30,458 bases of DNA from CAWKEY01 sp963848675 (GCA_963848675.1 CAWKEY010000051.1:1-30458), one strand, 5' to 3'; shown: positions 14,984-23,476, counted from the stretch's first letter. Notes: generated by a model from the sequence alone, not told the origin. Translations and numbers: made by a program.

Positions 14984-16006
14984 CTAGATGTAATTTTTTA
15001 CCAGCACCTCGGCTATCTGCACACTGTTTAGGGCGGCGCCTTTGCGAACATTGTCACCCACTACCCACAAATCAATTCCTCGGGGATGGGAGATATCTTC
15101 CCTGATACGTCCGACAAACACATCATCATGGCCAGATGACTCGGTTACCGCTGTCGGATAACCGCCGTTTTTGCGCTCATCAATCACGGTTACGCCGGGC
15201 GCCTGCTCAAGCAAAGCTCTTACCGTAGCCGCATCAATTTTTTTCCGTGTTTCAATATGCACGGCTTCGGAATGGCCATAAAAAACCGGCACACGGACAG
15301 CGGTCGGGTTAACCTGAATACTGTCATCACCCAAAATTTTGCGGGTTTCCCAGACCATTTTCATTTCTTCTTTGGTGTAGCCGTTATCCTGAAACACATC
15401 GATTTGCGGCAGCACATTAAAAGCGATCTGTTTGGGGTAGACTTTGCTTTCAGCAGGCTGGCCATTGAGCAATTTGACGGTTTGCTGAACCAGCTCCTCG
15501 ATAGCTTCCTTACCGGTACCCGAAACAGCCTGATAAGTGCAGACATTGATGCGTTCAATGCCTACCGCATCATAAATCGGCTTTAAAGCCACCAGCATCT
15601 GAATCGTTGAGCAGTTGGGATTGGCGATAATGCCGCGGTTTTTATATTCGGCAATTTTTTCAGGATTGACTTCCGGCACCACCAGGGGAATATCGTCGTC
15701 ATAGCGAAACTGTGAGGTGTTATCGATAACCACACAGCCTGCTGCGGCCGCTTTTGGTGCATATACCGCAGATATTTCAGCCCCTGGAGAAAATAAGCCG
15801 ATTTGGGCTTTTGAAAAATCAAACTCAGCCAGATCCTCGACTTTTAAAGAACCGCCTTTAAAAGGAATGCGTTTACCCACTGATTTACTGCTGGCCAAGG
15901 CATAGACTTCACCGACAGGGAAGTTACGCTCTTCCAAAATAGCCAGCATGGCCTCACCTACTGCACCCGTCGCACCCACCACGGCAACGTTATATAACTT
16001 GGTCAT
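14984..16006 (-). CDS. asd: Aspartate-semialdehyde dehydrogenase
   Basis: It reduces aspartyl phosphate to aspartate semialdehyde with NADPH, leading to lysine/diaminopimelate, threonine and methionine. The 340-aa protein is a full-length member: NADP-binding VVGATGAVGEAM (10-20) and the catalytic Cys132 in ANPNCSTIQM. The active-site region carries CTYQAVSGTGKEAIEEL, and YGHSEAVHIET holds the conserved His. ATG 16006 is the natural start, giving MTKLYNVAVVGATG. No frameshift. Upstream lies the leu deletion scar; leuB, usual between leuD and asd in relatives, is absent, and the 93-base gap holds nothing else. Probably co-transcribed with fimV downstream. Confidence 0.95.
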   Translation of the reverse strand: MTKLYNVAVVGATGAVGEAMLAILEERNFPVGEVYALASSKSVGKRIPFKGGSLKVEDLAEFDFSKAQIGLFSPGAEISAVYAPKAAAAGCVVIDNTSQFRYDDDIPLVVPEVNPEKIAEYKNRGIIANPNCSTIQMLVALKPIYDAVGIERINVCTYQAVSGTGKEAIEELVQQTVKLLNGQPAESKVYPKQIAFNVLPQIDVFQDNGYTKEEMKMVWETRKILGDDSIQVNPTAVRVPVFYGHSEAVHIETRKKIDAATVRALLEQAPGVTVIDERKNGGYPTAVTESSGHDDVFVGRIREDISHPRGIDLWVVGDNVRKGAALNSVQIAEVLVKNYI

Positions 16007-16099
16007 TATTCATACCCTTTGTTAAAGCTGAAACGACAGCACACCCATTTGCGAGATGCTGACCTTTTGCATATCTTATGATTGTTAATAGTTAGCTGA

Positions 16100-16470
16100 T
16101 TATTCCGCGAACAACCAGGGCGCTCGTTTGGCGCGCTTGGTTTCATAAGCTTTAATTTTGCCGGCATGCTGCAAGGTTAAAGCAATATAATCCAGACCGT
16201 TCAACAAGCGATATTTGCGGGATTCATCCACATCAAACCCAATCTCAGGGCCAGCTGAGGTAATAATTTTTTGCCCGGCCAGATCGACTGTGTGAGCCTA
16301 TTCCCTGCCGACAACTCTTTAAACAGACCCTCGACAACGTTGGCCGGCAAAACTATCGGCAACAAGCCGTTTTTAAAACAGTTGTTATAAAAAATATCGG
16401 CGAAACTGGACGCGATAATGGCTCTGAAACCAAAATCTTCCAAAGCCCACGGTGCATGTTCGCGCGTTCC
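16100..16470 (-). pseudogene. leuD: 3-isopropylmalate dehydratase small subunit, 3' part only, frameshifted
   Basis: LeuD is the small subunit of the enzyme that isomerises isopropylmalate in leucine synthesis. This piece begins inside the family's G-S-S-REHAPWAL motif (here GTREHAPWALEDFGFRAII) and continues SSFADIFYNNCFKNGLLPIV. It breaks frame near 16300, then reads HTVDLAGQKII, GPEIGFDVDESRKYRLLNGL and DYIALTLQHAGKIKAYET, ending RAPWLFAE at 16100. About the first 80 residues are missing; in their place stands the start of leuC. The break corresponds to one lost base. It cannot encode a working subunit. Confidence 0.88.
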
Positions 16471-16523
16471 GTATAAACGACATGATCTTCCCATAATTTG
16501 TCTTATAAAGTTTTACCCGACAT
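16471..16523 (-). pseudogene. leuC: 3-isopropylmalate dehydratase large subunit, first 17 codons only
   Basis: From ATG 16523, with AAAGAG as ribosome binding site, the frame reads MSGKTL, a TAA, then DKLWEDHVVYT. This matches the LeuC N-terminus, which typically reads KTLYDKLW-x-x-HVV (family knowledge), with the Tyr codon changed to TAA at 16503-16505. After codon 17-18 the sequence passes straight into the leuD coding region. This is the 5' side of a deletion that removed nearly all of leuC and the front of leuD. Confidence 0.75.
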
Positions 16524-16573
16524 AGCTCTTTCGAATGGTTATGGCGCCTACGCGGCTGATTAAATGTGTATCC

Positions 16574-17212
16574 CTAACCCAAAATGGCAAAAACTTTTGC
16601 GGTGATGTCATCAACGCTGCCGACACCTGCAATCGAATTGAACTGCACAGGCCGCCCTGCAGCAGAATAATAACCGACCAAGGGTTTCGTTTGCTCATGG
16701 TAAACACTGAGCCGTTTACGCACGGTGTCTTCTTTATCATCGTCCCGCTGAATCAGTGCTTCTCCGGTCACATCATCAATGCCATCAACTTTAGGCGGAT
16801 TAAACTCCACATGATACGTGCGGCCCGATTGTAAATGCACACGCCTGCCGGCCATACGTTTTACAATTTCTTCATCGGCAACCACAATTTCAATCACATG
16901 ATCAATACTGACGCCCATGGCTTCCAGGCCCTCGGCCTGGGCAATCGTGCGCGGAAAGCCGTCCAGCAAATAGCCGTTGGCGCAGTCAGGTTGAGCAATA
17001 CGCTCTTTAATCAGCCCTAAAATAATGTCATCAGACACCAAACCACCGGCATCCATCACTTTTTTAGCTTCAACACCCAGCGGCGTACCTGCAATGACCG
17101 CGGCCCTTAACATATCACCCGTGGAAATTTGGGGGATGGCGTATTTTTCGGTAATAAACTGGGCTTGAGTTCCTTTGCCGGAACCGGGACTCCCTAACAG
17201 GATGATGCGCAT
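16574..17212 (-). CDS. adk: Adenylate kinase
   Basis: It catalyses ATP + AMP to 2 ADP and balances the adenylate pool. The 212-aa product is full-length: P-loop GSPGSGKGT (7-15), AMP-site STGDMLRAAV, GYLLDGFPRTIAQAEGL and the lid RMAGRRVHLQSGRTYHVEFN. The lid has no zinc cysteines, as in other gammaproteobacterial long-form enzymes. ATG 17212 is the only sensible start. Upstream is a 200-base divergent region shared with the CBS-domain gene. Downstream is the leuC scar after 50 bases. The frame is intact. Confidence 0.96.
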   Translation of the reverse strand: MRIILLGSPGSGKGTQAQFITEKYAIPQISTGDMLRAAVIAGTPLGVEAKKVMDAGGLVSDDIILGLIKERIAQPDCANGYLLDGFPRTIAQAEGLEAMGVSIDHVIEIVVADEEIVKRMAGRRVHLQSGRTYHVEFNPPKVDGIDDVTGEALIQRDDDKEDTVRKRLSVYHEQTKPLVGYYSAAGRPVQFNSIAGVGSVDDITAKVFAILG

Positions 17213-17356
17213 AAAATGACTCCGAGTGTATTGCTATGGCGGCTTTTGACTTTAGTTAAAAGACAGTTAAGCCCTTTCGATGAAGAAAATTCAATATTCA
17301 CGACAGGGCCTTACCCAATAAGACCGGCTATTTTATAACACAACACATTTAATCTC

Positions 17357-17385
17357 TTGTAAAATTACGATTATTTCCCTATGCT
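17357..17385 (+). promoter_or_regulatory. Predicted sigma-70 promoter of the CBS-domain gene
   Basis: TTGTAA (17357-17362) and TATGCT (17380-17385) stand 17 bases apart, close to the consensus. A start point near 17392 places the transcript start downstream of the ATG at 17381 and upstream of the ATG at 17417, supporting the latter as the translation start. Confidence 0.6.
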
Positions 17386-17416
17386 TGTGCGATTTTTCAC
17401 ATTCAGGAGAACTTCG

Positions 17417-17896
17417 ATGCGCGTTGAAGATATAATGACTTCAAAAGTATTTACCGTCGAACAACATGATTTGATTGACCGCGTGTTTTTCTTAATTCAT
17501 TACGAAAAAGTGCGCCACTTACCCGTTGTTGAAAAAGGCAAAGTGATCGGCATTGTCTCTGACCGGGATATGTACAAAGCCATGGGCCCAAAAAGCAATT
17601 CCAGCGCCATTGAAGCAACCAGCAGTCAAGGCTCCACCGAATTGCATGTGATTCCCAAAAAGGTGCAAAATATCATGCGCCGTGGCGTGTTAACCGTGAA
17701 CCCTGACACTTATGTCTCCGAAGCCGCTGCCATCATGGCTGACAATAAAGTAGGCGCCCTCCCCGTCGTCAACAAAGACACCAACAAACTGGTAGGCATT
17801 ATTTCCTCTACCGACATTTTGCGGGTTTTTTCAAAACTCGAAAAGGCCAGCGAGGAAAGAGAGAAAAGAATCGCATCCGGCGTCAGCCATACCTGA
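17417..17896 (+). CDS. Paired CBS-domain protein
   Basis: From ATG 17417 (AGGAG seven bases upstream) the product is 159 aa, MRVEDIMTSKVFTVEQHDLI onwards. An in-frame ATG at 17381 lies inside the predicted promoter and is rejected. Two CBS motifs fill it. The first covers about residues 1-60 (HLPVVEKGKVIGIVSDRDMY). The second covers about 80-140 (NIMRRGVLTVNPDTYVSEAA, GALPVVNKDTNKLVGIISST, DILRVF). Paired CBS domains bind adenosine nucleotides and usually regulate another protein; the partner is not shown. The position opposite adk, which controls AMP levels, is suggestive only. A strong terminator follows. Confidence 0.88.
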   Translation: MRVEDIMTSKVFTVEQHDLIDRVFFLIHYEKVRHLPVVEKGKVIGIVSDRDMYKAMGPKSNSSAIEATSSQGSTELHVIPKKVQNIMRRGVLTVNPDTYVSEAAAIMADNKVGALPVVNKDTNKLVGIISSTDILRVFSKLEKASEEREKRIASGVSHT

Positions 17897-17915
17897 TCAA
17901 GCCCATTCGCTGCAT

Positions 17916-17946
17916 AAAAAAAGCCCCTGTCGACGGGGCTTTTTTG
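17916..17946 (+). terminator. Rho-independent terminator after the CBS-domain gene
   Basis: An A-run, then AAGCCCC, a 7-base loop, GGGGCTT and a T-run. It lies 20 bases after the CBS stop and just before the DUF1415 gene, which therefore probably has its own promoter or relies on read-through. Confidence 0.88.
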
Positions 17947-17963
17947 TTTTTAAATAATTAATT

Positions 17964-18524
17964 ATGAGCAATCGCACCGACCAAGACATTTCAGAGACCA
18001 CAAAATCCTGGCTAAAAAACATCATCATCGGCTACAGCCTCTGCCCCTTTGCAAAACCGGTTTGGGATCGCGGCAGCATTCATTTTAGCATTCAGCACAG
18101 CCTTCAAATCGAACAGTGTCTGGAGCAACTCATCATTGAGTGCGAACACCTGGATACCGATGAGACGATTGAAACCAGCTTGCTGATTTATGCCCAGGCT
18201 TTCCGGGGATTTGATGATTACCTGGATTATCTTGTCCTGGCCGAAACCCTATTGATTGAACAAGGCTACGAAGGCATTTACCAGCTCGCCAGCTTCCACC
18301 CCGACTATTGCTTTGACGGCTCCAGAACTGATGACGCGGCAAATTACACTAACCGCTCACCCTACCCAATGCTGCACCTGCTGCGTGAAGCCAGCCTTGA
18401 ACAGGCTATCGCTGCTTTCCCTGACCCGGAAAAAATCCCGCAGCGCAATATTGATTTAACCCGCAAACTAGGGCTGGCCAAAATGCAGGCTTTATTGGCC
18501 GCCTGCTATCAGGAGAGCACATAA
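17964..18524 (+). CDS. DUF1415 family protein
   Basis: Product of 186 aa, matching the full length of the DUF1415 family, whose function is unknown. Family-like blocks are WLKNIIIGYSLCPFAKPVWD with a conserved Cys-Pro near residue 27, QAFRGFDDYLDYLVLAE, and GIYQLASFHPDYCFDG, followed by NYTNRSPYPMLHLLREASLE. The last has the conserved NRSP(Y/F)P motif. No membrane segment or signal is seen, so it is probably cytoplasmic. ATG 17964 is used; the leader is short because the terminator of the previous gene is only 18 bases away. It converges on the TPR gene. Confidence 0.88.
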   Translation: MSNRTDQDISETTKSWLKNIIIGYSLCPFAKPVWDRGSIHFSIQHSLQIEQCLEQLIIECEHLDTDETIETSLLIYAQAFRGFDDYLDYLVLAETLLIEQGYEGIYQLASFHPDYCFDGSRTDDAANYTNRSPYPMLHLLREASLEQAIAAFPDPEKIPQRNIDLTRKLGLAKMQALLAACYQEST

Positions 18525-18554
18525 GCGCTGTTCTGATCGTGCGTACAAGCGGAC

Positions 18555-19376
18555 TTAATCGCCAGTGAGGACAGGAGACGTTGGCTGTTGCGTGACGGGT
18601 TCTTCAATAAGCTCGGCGGATTGTGGGGCTTCGGGTTTAGCCACGGCCTCACCAACAACAGACTCAAGCTTGGCAGTGACAAGCTCGGACGGTTTCGCTG
18701 CGTCTTCAACTTTAGGCGGTTGTTCAGCGTCGGCAACAATCTTTGCCGCCTCGATGTCCTCGGCTTCCGGTTTCGTATTGAGCGAGTCCATAAAACCGGC
18801 AAACCAGTCCTGATTTTTAACCTTGCCAAGATCAGGATCATTTAGAATATCATCGATAGTTGGCAAACTGCCTCTATCCCTGGATGTTTCCAAAGAGGCA
18901 AGACAAGCGGCTTCATCACCCTGCATGGCATAGACACAGGCCAGATTATAAGAAGCAGAGCCTGCTTGAATGGCATTGGCTTTTTCAAAGTGACTGGCAG
19001 CCATCACATACAAATCATCATCCGGCGCAACCGCAGCTGCCCGCGCCAGATCCATGCAGGCAACGCCGCCATCAATTGCCGCCCCCAGATAATTAGGCTC
19101 AATCGTCAGGCAAAATGAGAATTTAACGATAGCGTCCTGATAAAGACCCATCGCCTCGCTTCCCGACTTGATTTTCGCATGATGCAGCAAGGCTAAACCC
19201 CAATTATACAATGCCTCGGCCAGCATTGGATTGTCACGTACCACATCGGCGTAGTCCTGATAGGCTTTATTAAATAATTGATCGGCCTTAATGCCTTCGC
19301 TTTTACGCGCCTCGGCGGTTTCTCTGAGGGCTGCATTCAGCCTGGATTTTTTTGTGAACGAAGCCAATAATGACAT
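18555..19376 (-). CDS. TPR-containing protein with acidic C-terminal tail
   Basis: Product of 273 aa from ATG 19376, with AGGAG well placed upstream. TPR-like helical pairs span about residues 25-170 (ADQLFNKAYQDYADVVRDNP, LAEALYNWGLALLHHAK, ASHFEKANAIQAGSASYNLA, CVYAMQGDEAACLASLETSR). The last 80 residues are rich in Ala, Glu, Pro and Val with no recognisable domain, probably disordered. There is no signal peptide. TPR proteins serve as protein-binding scaffolds; the partner is unknown. The gene is intact and stands alone between convergent DUF1415 and divergent DUF2288. Confidence 0.78.
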   Translation of the reverse strand: MSLLASFTKKSRLNAALRETAEARKSEGIKADQLFNKAYQDYADVVRDNPMLAEALYNWGLALLHHAKIKSGSEAMGLYQDAIVKFSFCLTIEPNYLGAAIDGGVACMDLARAAAVAPDDDLYVMAASHFEKANAIQAGSASYNLACVYAMQGDEAACLASLETSRDRGSLPTIDDILNDPDLGKVKNQDWFAGFMDSLNTKPEAEDIEAAKIVADAEQPPKVEDAAKPSELVTAKLESVVGEAVAKPEAPQSAELIEEPVTQQPTSPVLTGD

Positions 19377-19488
19377 GATATTTTTCTCCTGATAGGCGGT
19401 TTATGGGAGGCTTTGCTATACAATAACAGGCCAATTTTCTAACAATACGCATCTATAAGTCAAAAGCACAGCTCCACCGAGAAAAACC

Positions 19489-19785
19489 ATGAATACATCA
19501 GACACTGAGTTTATCCGGGAAAAAGTCAATCTCGAAACCTCGCGAATCCCCTGGCAACAACTGCAACGATTTTTTGCCAACGGCAGCGCCGTCTTTGTCG
19601 CCGCTGATCTGGATTTAATAGAAGTGGCCTATCAGTTCTCCATCGACAATACAACCCAGGTGGCACAATGGCTGGAAAACCAACAAGTTGCCCAGGTATC
19701 AGACCAGCAGGCCCTGAGGTGGTTCGAAGAGGGCGCCCATGTCTGGGCGGTGGTGGTAAAGCCCTGGATACTGGTGCAGGAATAA
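19489..19785 (+). CDS. DUF2288 family protein
   Basis: Product of 98 aa, the usual length of DUF2288 proteins. Characteristic blocks are REKVNLETSRIPWQQLQRFF, then VFVAADLDLIEVAYQFSIDN and ALRWFEEGAHVWAVVVKPWI, ending LVQE. The function of the family is unknown to me. ATG 19489 has only a weak ribosome binding site. A strong terminator follows 22 bases after the stop. The gene is intact and small; no partner is obvious. Confidence 0.87.
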   Translation: MNTSDTEFIREKVNLETSRIPWQQLQRFFANGSAVFVAADLDLIEVAYQFSIDNTTQVAQWLENQQVAQVSDQQALRWFEEGAHVWAVVVKPWILVQE

Positions 19786-19807
19786 AACATGCCTATCCGG
19801 TCAAGCT

Positions 19808-19840
19808 AAAAAAACGGGCGGAATAATCCGCCCGTTTTTT
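19808..19840. terminator. Terminator between DUF2288 and the SmbP-like gene (bidirectional)
   Basis: A perfect stem, ACGGGCGGA with TCCGCCCGT, flanked by runs of A on the left and T on the right. It serves the rightward DUF2288 transcript and the leftward SmbP-like transcript. Confidence 0.9.
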
Positions 19841-19910
19841 GTAACAAATTGTGGCGTTATGATTTGCCGGCCTTGATGTGTTCGACCACCTCTTCGGCCT
19901 TGCTCAAATC

Positions 19911-20264
19911 CTAATGCCCCTTATGTGCGGGCGCGTTGCCAGCCTTGATATGCTCTACTGCCTCTTCGGCGGGTGCGGTAGCCATTTCGGCATGCCCCAA
20001 CTTGCCATGCTCAATGGCTTCCTTGAGCGACTTTACAGCGGCCTGCATGTGGGTTTTATACTCGCCTGTTACGATCGTTGCGCTTTTTTGAGCATGCAAC
20101 AATGCTGTTTCGGCGTGCTCGACCAGAATGGCGGCATGACCGGCCTTGCCATGCACTACCGCTGCCTTGGCATGCTCTAATGCCTGATCTGCATGTTCCT
20201 CGGCGAAAACCCCTGCACTAAAAAACAACAATAAACTGACCACTATAGATGCTAATTTTTTCAT
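19911..20264 (-). CDS. SmbP-like periplasmic small metal-binding protein (ends at an internal stop)
   Basis: Product of 117 aa with a signal peptide (MKKLASIVVSLLLFFSAGVFA) and a histidine-rich, Ala/Glu-rich helical body built of repeats such as EHADQALEHAKAAVVHGKAGH and EAIEHGKLGHAEMA. This matches small metal-binding proteins such as SmbP of ammonia oxidisers, which bind several divalent ions in the periplasm (family knowledge). After the TAG at 19911-19913 the frame stays open for 17 more codons (DLSKAEEVVEHIKAGKS) to a TAA at 19857-19859, repeating the EEAVEHIKAGN unit just before the stop. The stop may therefore be a recent nonsense change. The truncated form keeps most of the repeats and is probably still functional. 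Confidence 0.8.
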   Translation of the reverse strand: MKKLASIVVSLLLFFSAGVFAEEHADQALEHAKAAVVHGKAGHAAILVEHAETALLHAQKSATIVTGEYKTHMQAAVKSLKEAIEHGKLGHAEMATAPAEEAVEHIKAGNAPAHKGH

Positions 20265-20578
20265 ACCCTTCTCCTGATTAATTACATGTTTTCAGCAAAT
20301 CAATACAGGAAGTTTTTTGCTCGGCAAAAAATGTTGTTCAATACCCTGATTGATCTAACTGATAATATTGCCATGGGGCCAATTAGTCAAGAAACGTCCT
20401 AAGCCGGACACACAACATCCAAACTCATGACCTGGTGTTTGTTGATCAGCATTAAACGCATTATCTGCTCATAACACCATCATTAGGCGTTGGTCGAACC
20501 GGATTCAGATTGCCGGCACACCAATCTTTTAAATACAACGGTTTTCAGCCGCCAAATCCCACCCGGCGCTCATGACGA
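20265..20578. other. Intergenic region between the SmbP-like gene and comEC
   Basis: About 310 bases carrying the upstream region of the SmbP-like gene (AGGAG just before its ATG) and the downstream side of comEC. I see no gene longer than a 14-codon ORF, no tRNA and no clear terminator. Confidence 0.5.
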
Positions 20579-22843
20579 TTACCGGCTGTTCCAATACTTG
20601 CCCGCCGTCTCGCGCTGGCCGCGCACAAGCCAGGCGTTTTCTTTTACCTGAATGTCAAGGGCGCCGCTATCAGACACATTTAACCATTTTGCCTTGATTT
20701 CCTGGTAGCGCTGGACAACGACTGGATGAGGAAAGCCAAATTGATTACGGTAGCCTGCCGGAATTAACACTGTCTCAGGTTGAACCGCACTCAAAAATGC
20801 TGGCGTTGATGACGTTTTACTACCGTGATGCGGGGCGATTAACACGTTTGCCTTTAACTGCTCGCCGTAAGTTTCAACCAGCCAGGATTCGGCGGCGGCT
20901 TCTATGTCGCCGGTCAATAACAACGCGCCGTGTCGCGATTGAATTTTCAACACGCAGGAATTGTCATTGTCGGCAACAAAATCCTGGGGTTGCGGCGCCA
21001 ATACGGTAAATCTCACGCCATCCCATAGCCAAGACATCCCTGCTGCACACCTAAGCGGCGCATACTCGCTTAGCTGCCCCGGCACACTGGTCAGCACTTG
21101 CCGGGTGTTCATGCCTTGCAAAAGCGACTCAGCACCACCGATATGATCGTTATCACCATGACTGATGATCAAGCTGTCAATTTGCTTAACACCCCGCGCA
21201 TGTAAAAAAGGCAACAGCACCGTTTTCCCCATATCGCTTTCTTTTGAAAACTTCGCGCCGGTATCAAAAACCAGCCAGTGGTGTGCCGTCTGTACCACTG
21301 CGGACAAGCCCTGACCGACATCCAGCAGGGTCATCCTGACAGCACCGACTTCAGGCCTGTCTGGTCGAGTAAAAACCATTGGTAACAGCATTACCAAACC
21401 CAGCCAGCGCGCAGGAATACCGGCCGGCGCCAGCAATATCAAAATACCCGGGATAGCCAACAGCAGCACCCAAAACGAAGGCTGAGTATGCGTGATGGCC
21501 GACAGCGGTATATCCGCCTGCCAGGACAACAGCCACCACAAGCCCTGTAAAATCCTATCCACCAGCAAGAACAACTGAACCGCCAGCGCTGGCCAGATAA
21601 ACATGACAATGACGGCCAACAGTGACACAGGCAACGCCAGCAAACTGATAACCGGTACGGCAATCAGATTGGCCAGCGGTGCGATCAGCGAAACCTGCTG
21701 AAAGAAGAATAACAATAAGGGCGACAAAGCCAGCGTGGTGGCCCAGTTTATTTTGAGTACACCTATACAATACCCGGGCTTGCCTAAGCGCCCGTCAACG
21801 GCATAGACAATCACCGACACCGCGAGAAATGACAGCCAGAATCCGGGTGCCAGCACGGCTAAAGGATCCAGCAACAAAACGCCGAACATAGCCGCAGCCA
21901 AGGTATTAAAGGGGCGCGTATTGCGCTGCCAGATGATGGCCGCCATGACGATAGCCAGCATAATGACTGCGCGCTGTGCCGGCACGGAAAACCCTGCCAA
22001 GGCCGCATAAAAAAATGCCGTAAGCATGGCAAAAAGCGCCGCCACTTTTTGTGGAGACCAGGCTAACAGGCCCGTCCAGGCCCATAGCCTGAGTATAATC
22101 AAATAAACCAGCCCGGCAATCAGGCCAATATGTGTACCGGAAATAACTATCAAATGAAGTGTGCCGGTTTTACGAAACACATCCCATTGCGCCTGGATAA
22201 TAGCGTTGTCATCACCCAGCGTCAGCGCCTTGATCAGGGGCAGATTCCGGCTATTGGGCAACAAGCGTGACAACTCGTCGGTCAGATCCTGCCGCCATAC
22301 GGCGATGCTGCGCCAAGGGGAATCACGCGACAACAAGACAGGAGCCGGATAAGAGCGCACATACCCGGTAGCCCCGATGCCTTCGGTAAATAACCAGCGC
22401 TCATAATCGAATCCGCCGGGGTTCAGAGTGCCATGCGGCCGTTTCAGCTTAACGGTAAAAACCCAGTGCTGGCCAGCCTTAAGCGCCTGCTTCGGGTAAT
22501 ACCAGCTTAATCTGACTCTAGCGGGCAGACTCTGCCCGGAATCGGCGATAACAAAATCAAAGCGGATGCGCTTTTCATCCTGCTCCGGCAAACCGGCAAT
22601 AGTCCCTGTAATCTGAATATCCTGTCCTTCCAGTTGCCCGGACAACCGGTCTGATAAGCGGTCCATTGCAAACACTGCCGCCCATAAAATACCGGCCACC
22701 AAAAACAGACTGCGCCAGCAACGCAGACCTGCACACAACAGCGCCAAGACCAGCACGGCAGCCAGCCACGCGCTATCCGGCAACACCGGCAACTGCTGAA
22801 CCAGCAAGAGTCCTGCTAAAAATGACAGGGCGGAAACAAGCAT
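20579..22843 (-). CDS. comEC: ComEC/Rec2 DNA-uptake channel
   Basis: ComEC carries single-stranded DNA across the inner membrane during natural transformation. The 754-aa product has the full three-part layout. First come N-terminal membrane helices and an OB-like DUF4131 domain (about 30-165). The Competence membrane domain spans about 195-490 with GTLHLIVISGTHIGLIAGL and LAGFSVPAQRAVIM. The C-terminal metallo-beta-lactamase-like domain spans about 500-740 with LLDVGQGLSAVVQ, VFDTGAKF, the metal motif HGDNDHIGG (562-570) and LIAPHHGSKTS. ATG 22843 has AAGGAAG upstream. The frame is intact. The competence potential is notable next to so much foreign DNA, but no other com gene is in the window. 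Confidence 0.94.
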   Translation of the reverse strand: MLVSALSFLAGLLLVQQLPVLPDSAWLAAVLVLALLCAGLRCWRSLFLVAGILWAAVFAMDRLSDRLSGQLEGQDIQITGTIAGLPEQDEKRIRFDFVIADSGQSLPARVRLSWYYPKQALKAGQHWVFTVKLKRPHGTLNPGGFDYERWLFTEGIGATGYVRSYPAPVLLSRDSPWRSIAVWRQDLTDELSRLLPNSRNLPLIKALTLGDDNAIIQAQWDVFRKTGTLHLIVISGTHIGLIAGLVYLIILRLWAWTGLLAWSPQKVAALFAMLTAFFYAALAGFSVPAQRAVIMLAIVMAAIIWQRNTRPFNTLAAAMFGVLLLDPLAVLAPGFWLSFLAVSVIVYAVDGRLGKPGYCIGVLKINWATTLALSPLLLFFFQQVSLIAPLANLIAVPVISLLALPVSLLAVIVMFIWPALAVQLFLLVDRILQGLWWLLSWQADIPLSAITHTQPSFWVLLLAIPGILILLAPAGIPARWLGLVMLLPMVFTRPDRPEVGAVRMTLLDVGQGLSAVVQTAHHWLVFDTGAKFSKESDMGKTVLLPFLHARGVKQIDSLIISHGDNDHIGGAESLLQGMNTRQVLTSVPGQLSEYAPLRCAAGMSWLWDGVRFTVLAPQPQDFVADNDNSCVLKIQSRHGALLLTGDIEAAAESWLVETYGEQLKANVLIAPHHGSKTSSTPAFLSAVQPETVLIPAGYRNQFGFPHPVVVQRYQEIKAKWLNVSDSGALDIQVKENAWLVRGQRETAGKYWNSR

Positions 22844-22911
22844 TTACTTCCTTATGTTTTTGAGGCTGGCAAAACCTGATAGACTTAGCCGATAAGCAAC
22901 TTGACCTGTGA

Positions 22912-23433
22912 ATGACAATGCCCAAAAAACTGATAAAAAAGTACCTGCCCCATCCTGATTTTTTTAAAAACCACAAAAATCTTCAGTTCCTGGGCGATAG
23001 ACTTCATGATCCCAATCTCTGGCATTTAAATCGGCGCTCGGTCTCCGTGGCTGTTGCCGTAGGTCTTTTTGTCGCCTGGATCCCGACCCCCGGACAGATG
23101 GCCATTGCCGCTATTGCCGCATTTTATTTGAGCGCAAATTTGCCTGTTTCGGTAGCGCTGGTCTGGATAACCAATCCGATCACGATGCCGCCGATGTTTT
23201 ACTTTTCTTATCGGGTTGGGCTTTGGGCTTTGAATGATCCTTCGCCCAGCGAAAATTTTGAATTTTCCGTAGACAATGTCCTGTCTGGTTTGGGTGATAT
23301 CTGGGAGCCGTTTTTATTGGGATGTTTTATTGTTGGCATTATAAGTTCTACCGTTGGTTATTTCGGCATTAAGTCATTCTGGCGCTATCACGTTACTAAG
23401 AGGTGGGAAGAAAGAAAGGGAAAAAGGGGCTAA
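22912..23433 (+). CDS. DUF2062 membrane protein
   Basis: Product of 173 aa from ATG 22912 (ATG 22918 is equally possible). The family blocks are LWHLNRRSVSVAVAVGLFVA, WIPTPGQMAIAAIAAFYLSA and NPITMPPMFYFSYRVG, with further membrane segments near residue 140 (LLGCFIVGIISSTVGYFG) and a basic tail. DUF2062 proteins are inner-membrane proteins of unknown function, often near comEC or lolCDE. It is transcribed divergently from comEC, with only 68 bases between the starts. The frame is intact. Confidence 0.88.
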   Translation: MTMPKKLIKKYLPHPDFFKNHKNLQFLGDRLHDPNLWHLNRRSVSVAVAVGLFVAWIPTPGQMAIAAIAAFYLSANLPVSVALVWITNPITMPPMFYFSYRVGLWALNDPSPSENFEFSVDNVLSGLGDIWEPFLLGCFIVGIISSTVGYFGIKSFWRYHVTKRWEERKGKRG

Positions 23434-23437
23434 ATGC

Positions 23438-23476
23438 TCAAGGTTCAAGGTTAAGATTCAAGGTTCAAGGTTCAAA
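23438..23476. repeat. Degenerate heptamer tandem repeat
   Basis: TTCAAGG-type heptamers occur about five times: two in tandem from 23438, a variant (TTAAGAT), then two more and a partial unit to 23476. The run lies in the non-coding space between the convergent DUF2062 and lolD genes. It may expand and contract by slippage; no function is apparent. Confidence 0.75.

Noticed and set aside
18565..18845. Plus-strand frames opposite the TPR protein tail
   Set aside because: They arise from the Ala/Glu/Pro-rich codon bias of the true gene and have no start signals.
23438..23476. CRISPR-like repeat
   Set aside because: Units are seven bases with no spacers and no cas gene nearby; it is a simple tandem repeat.
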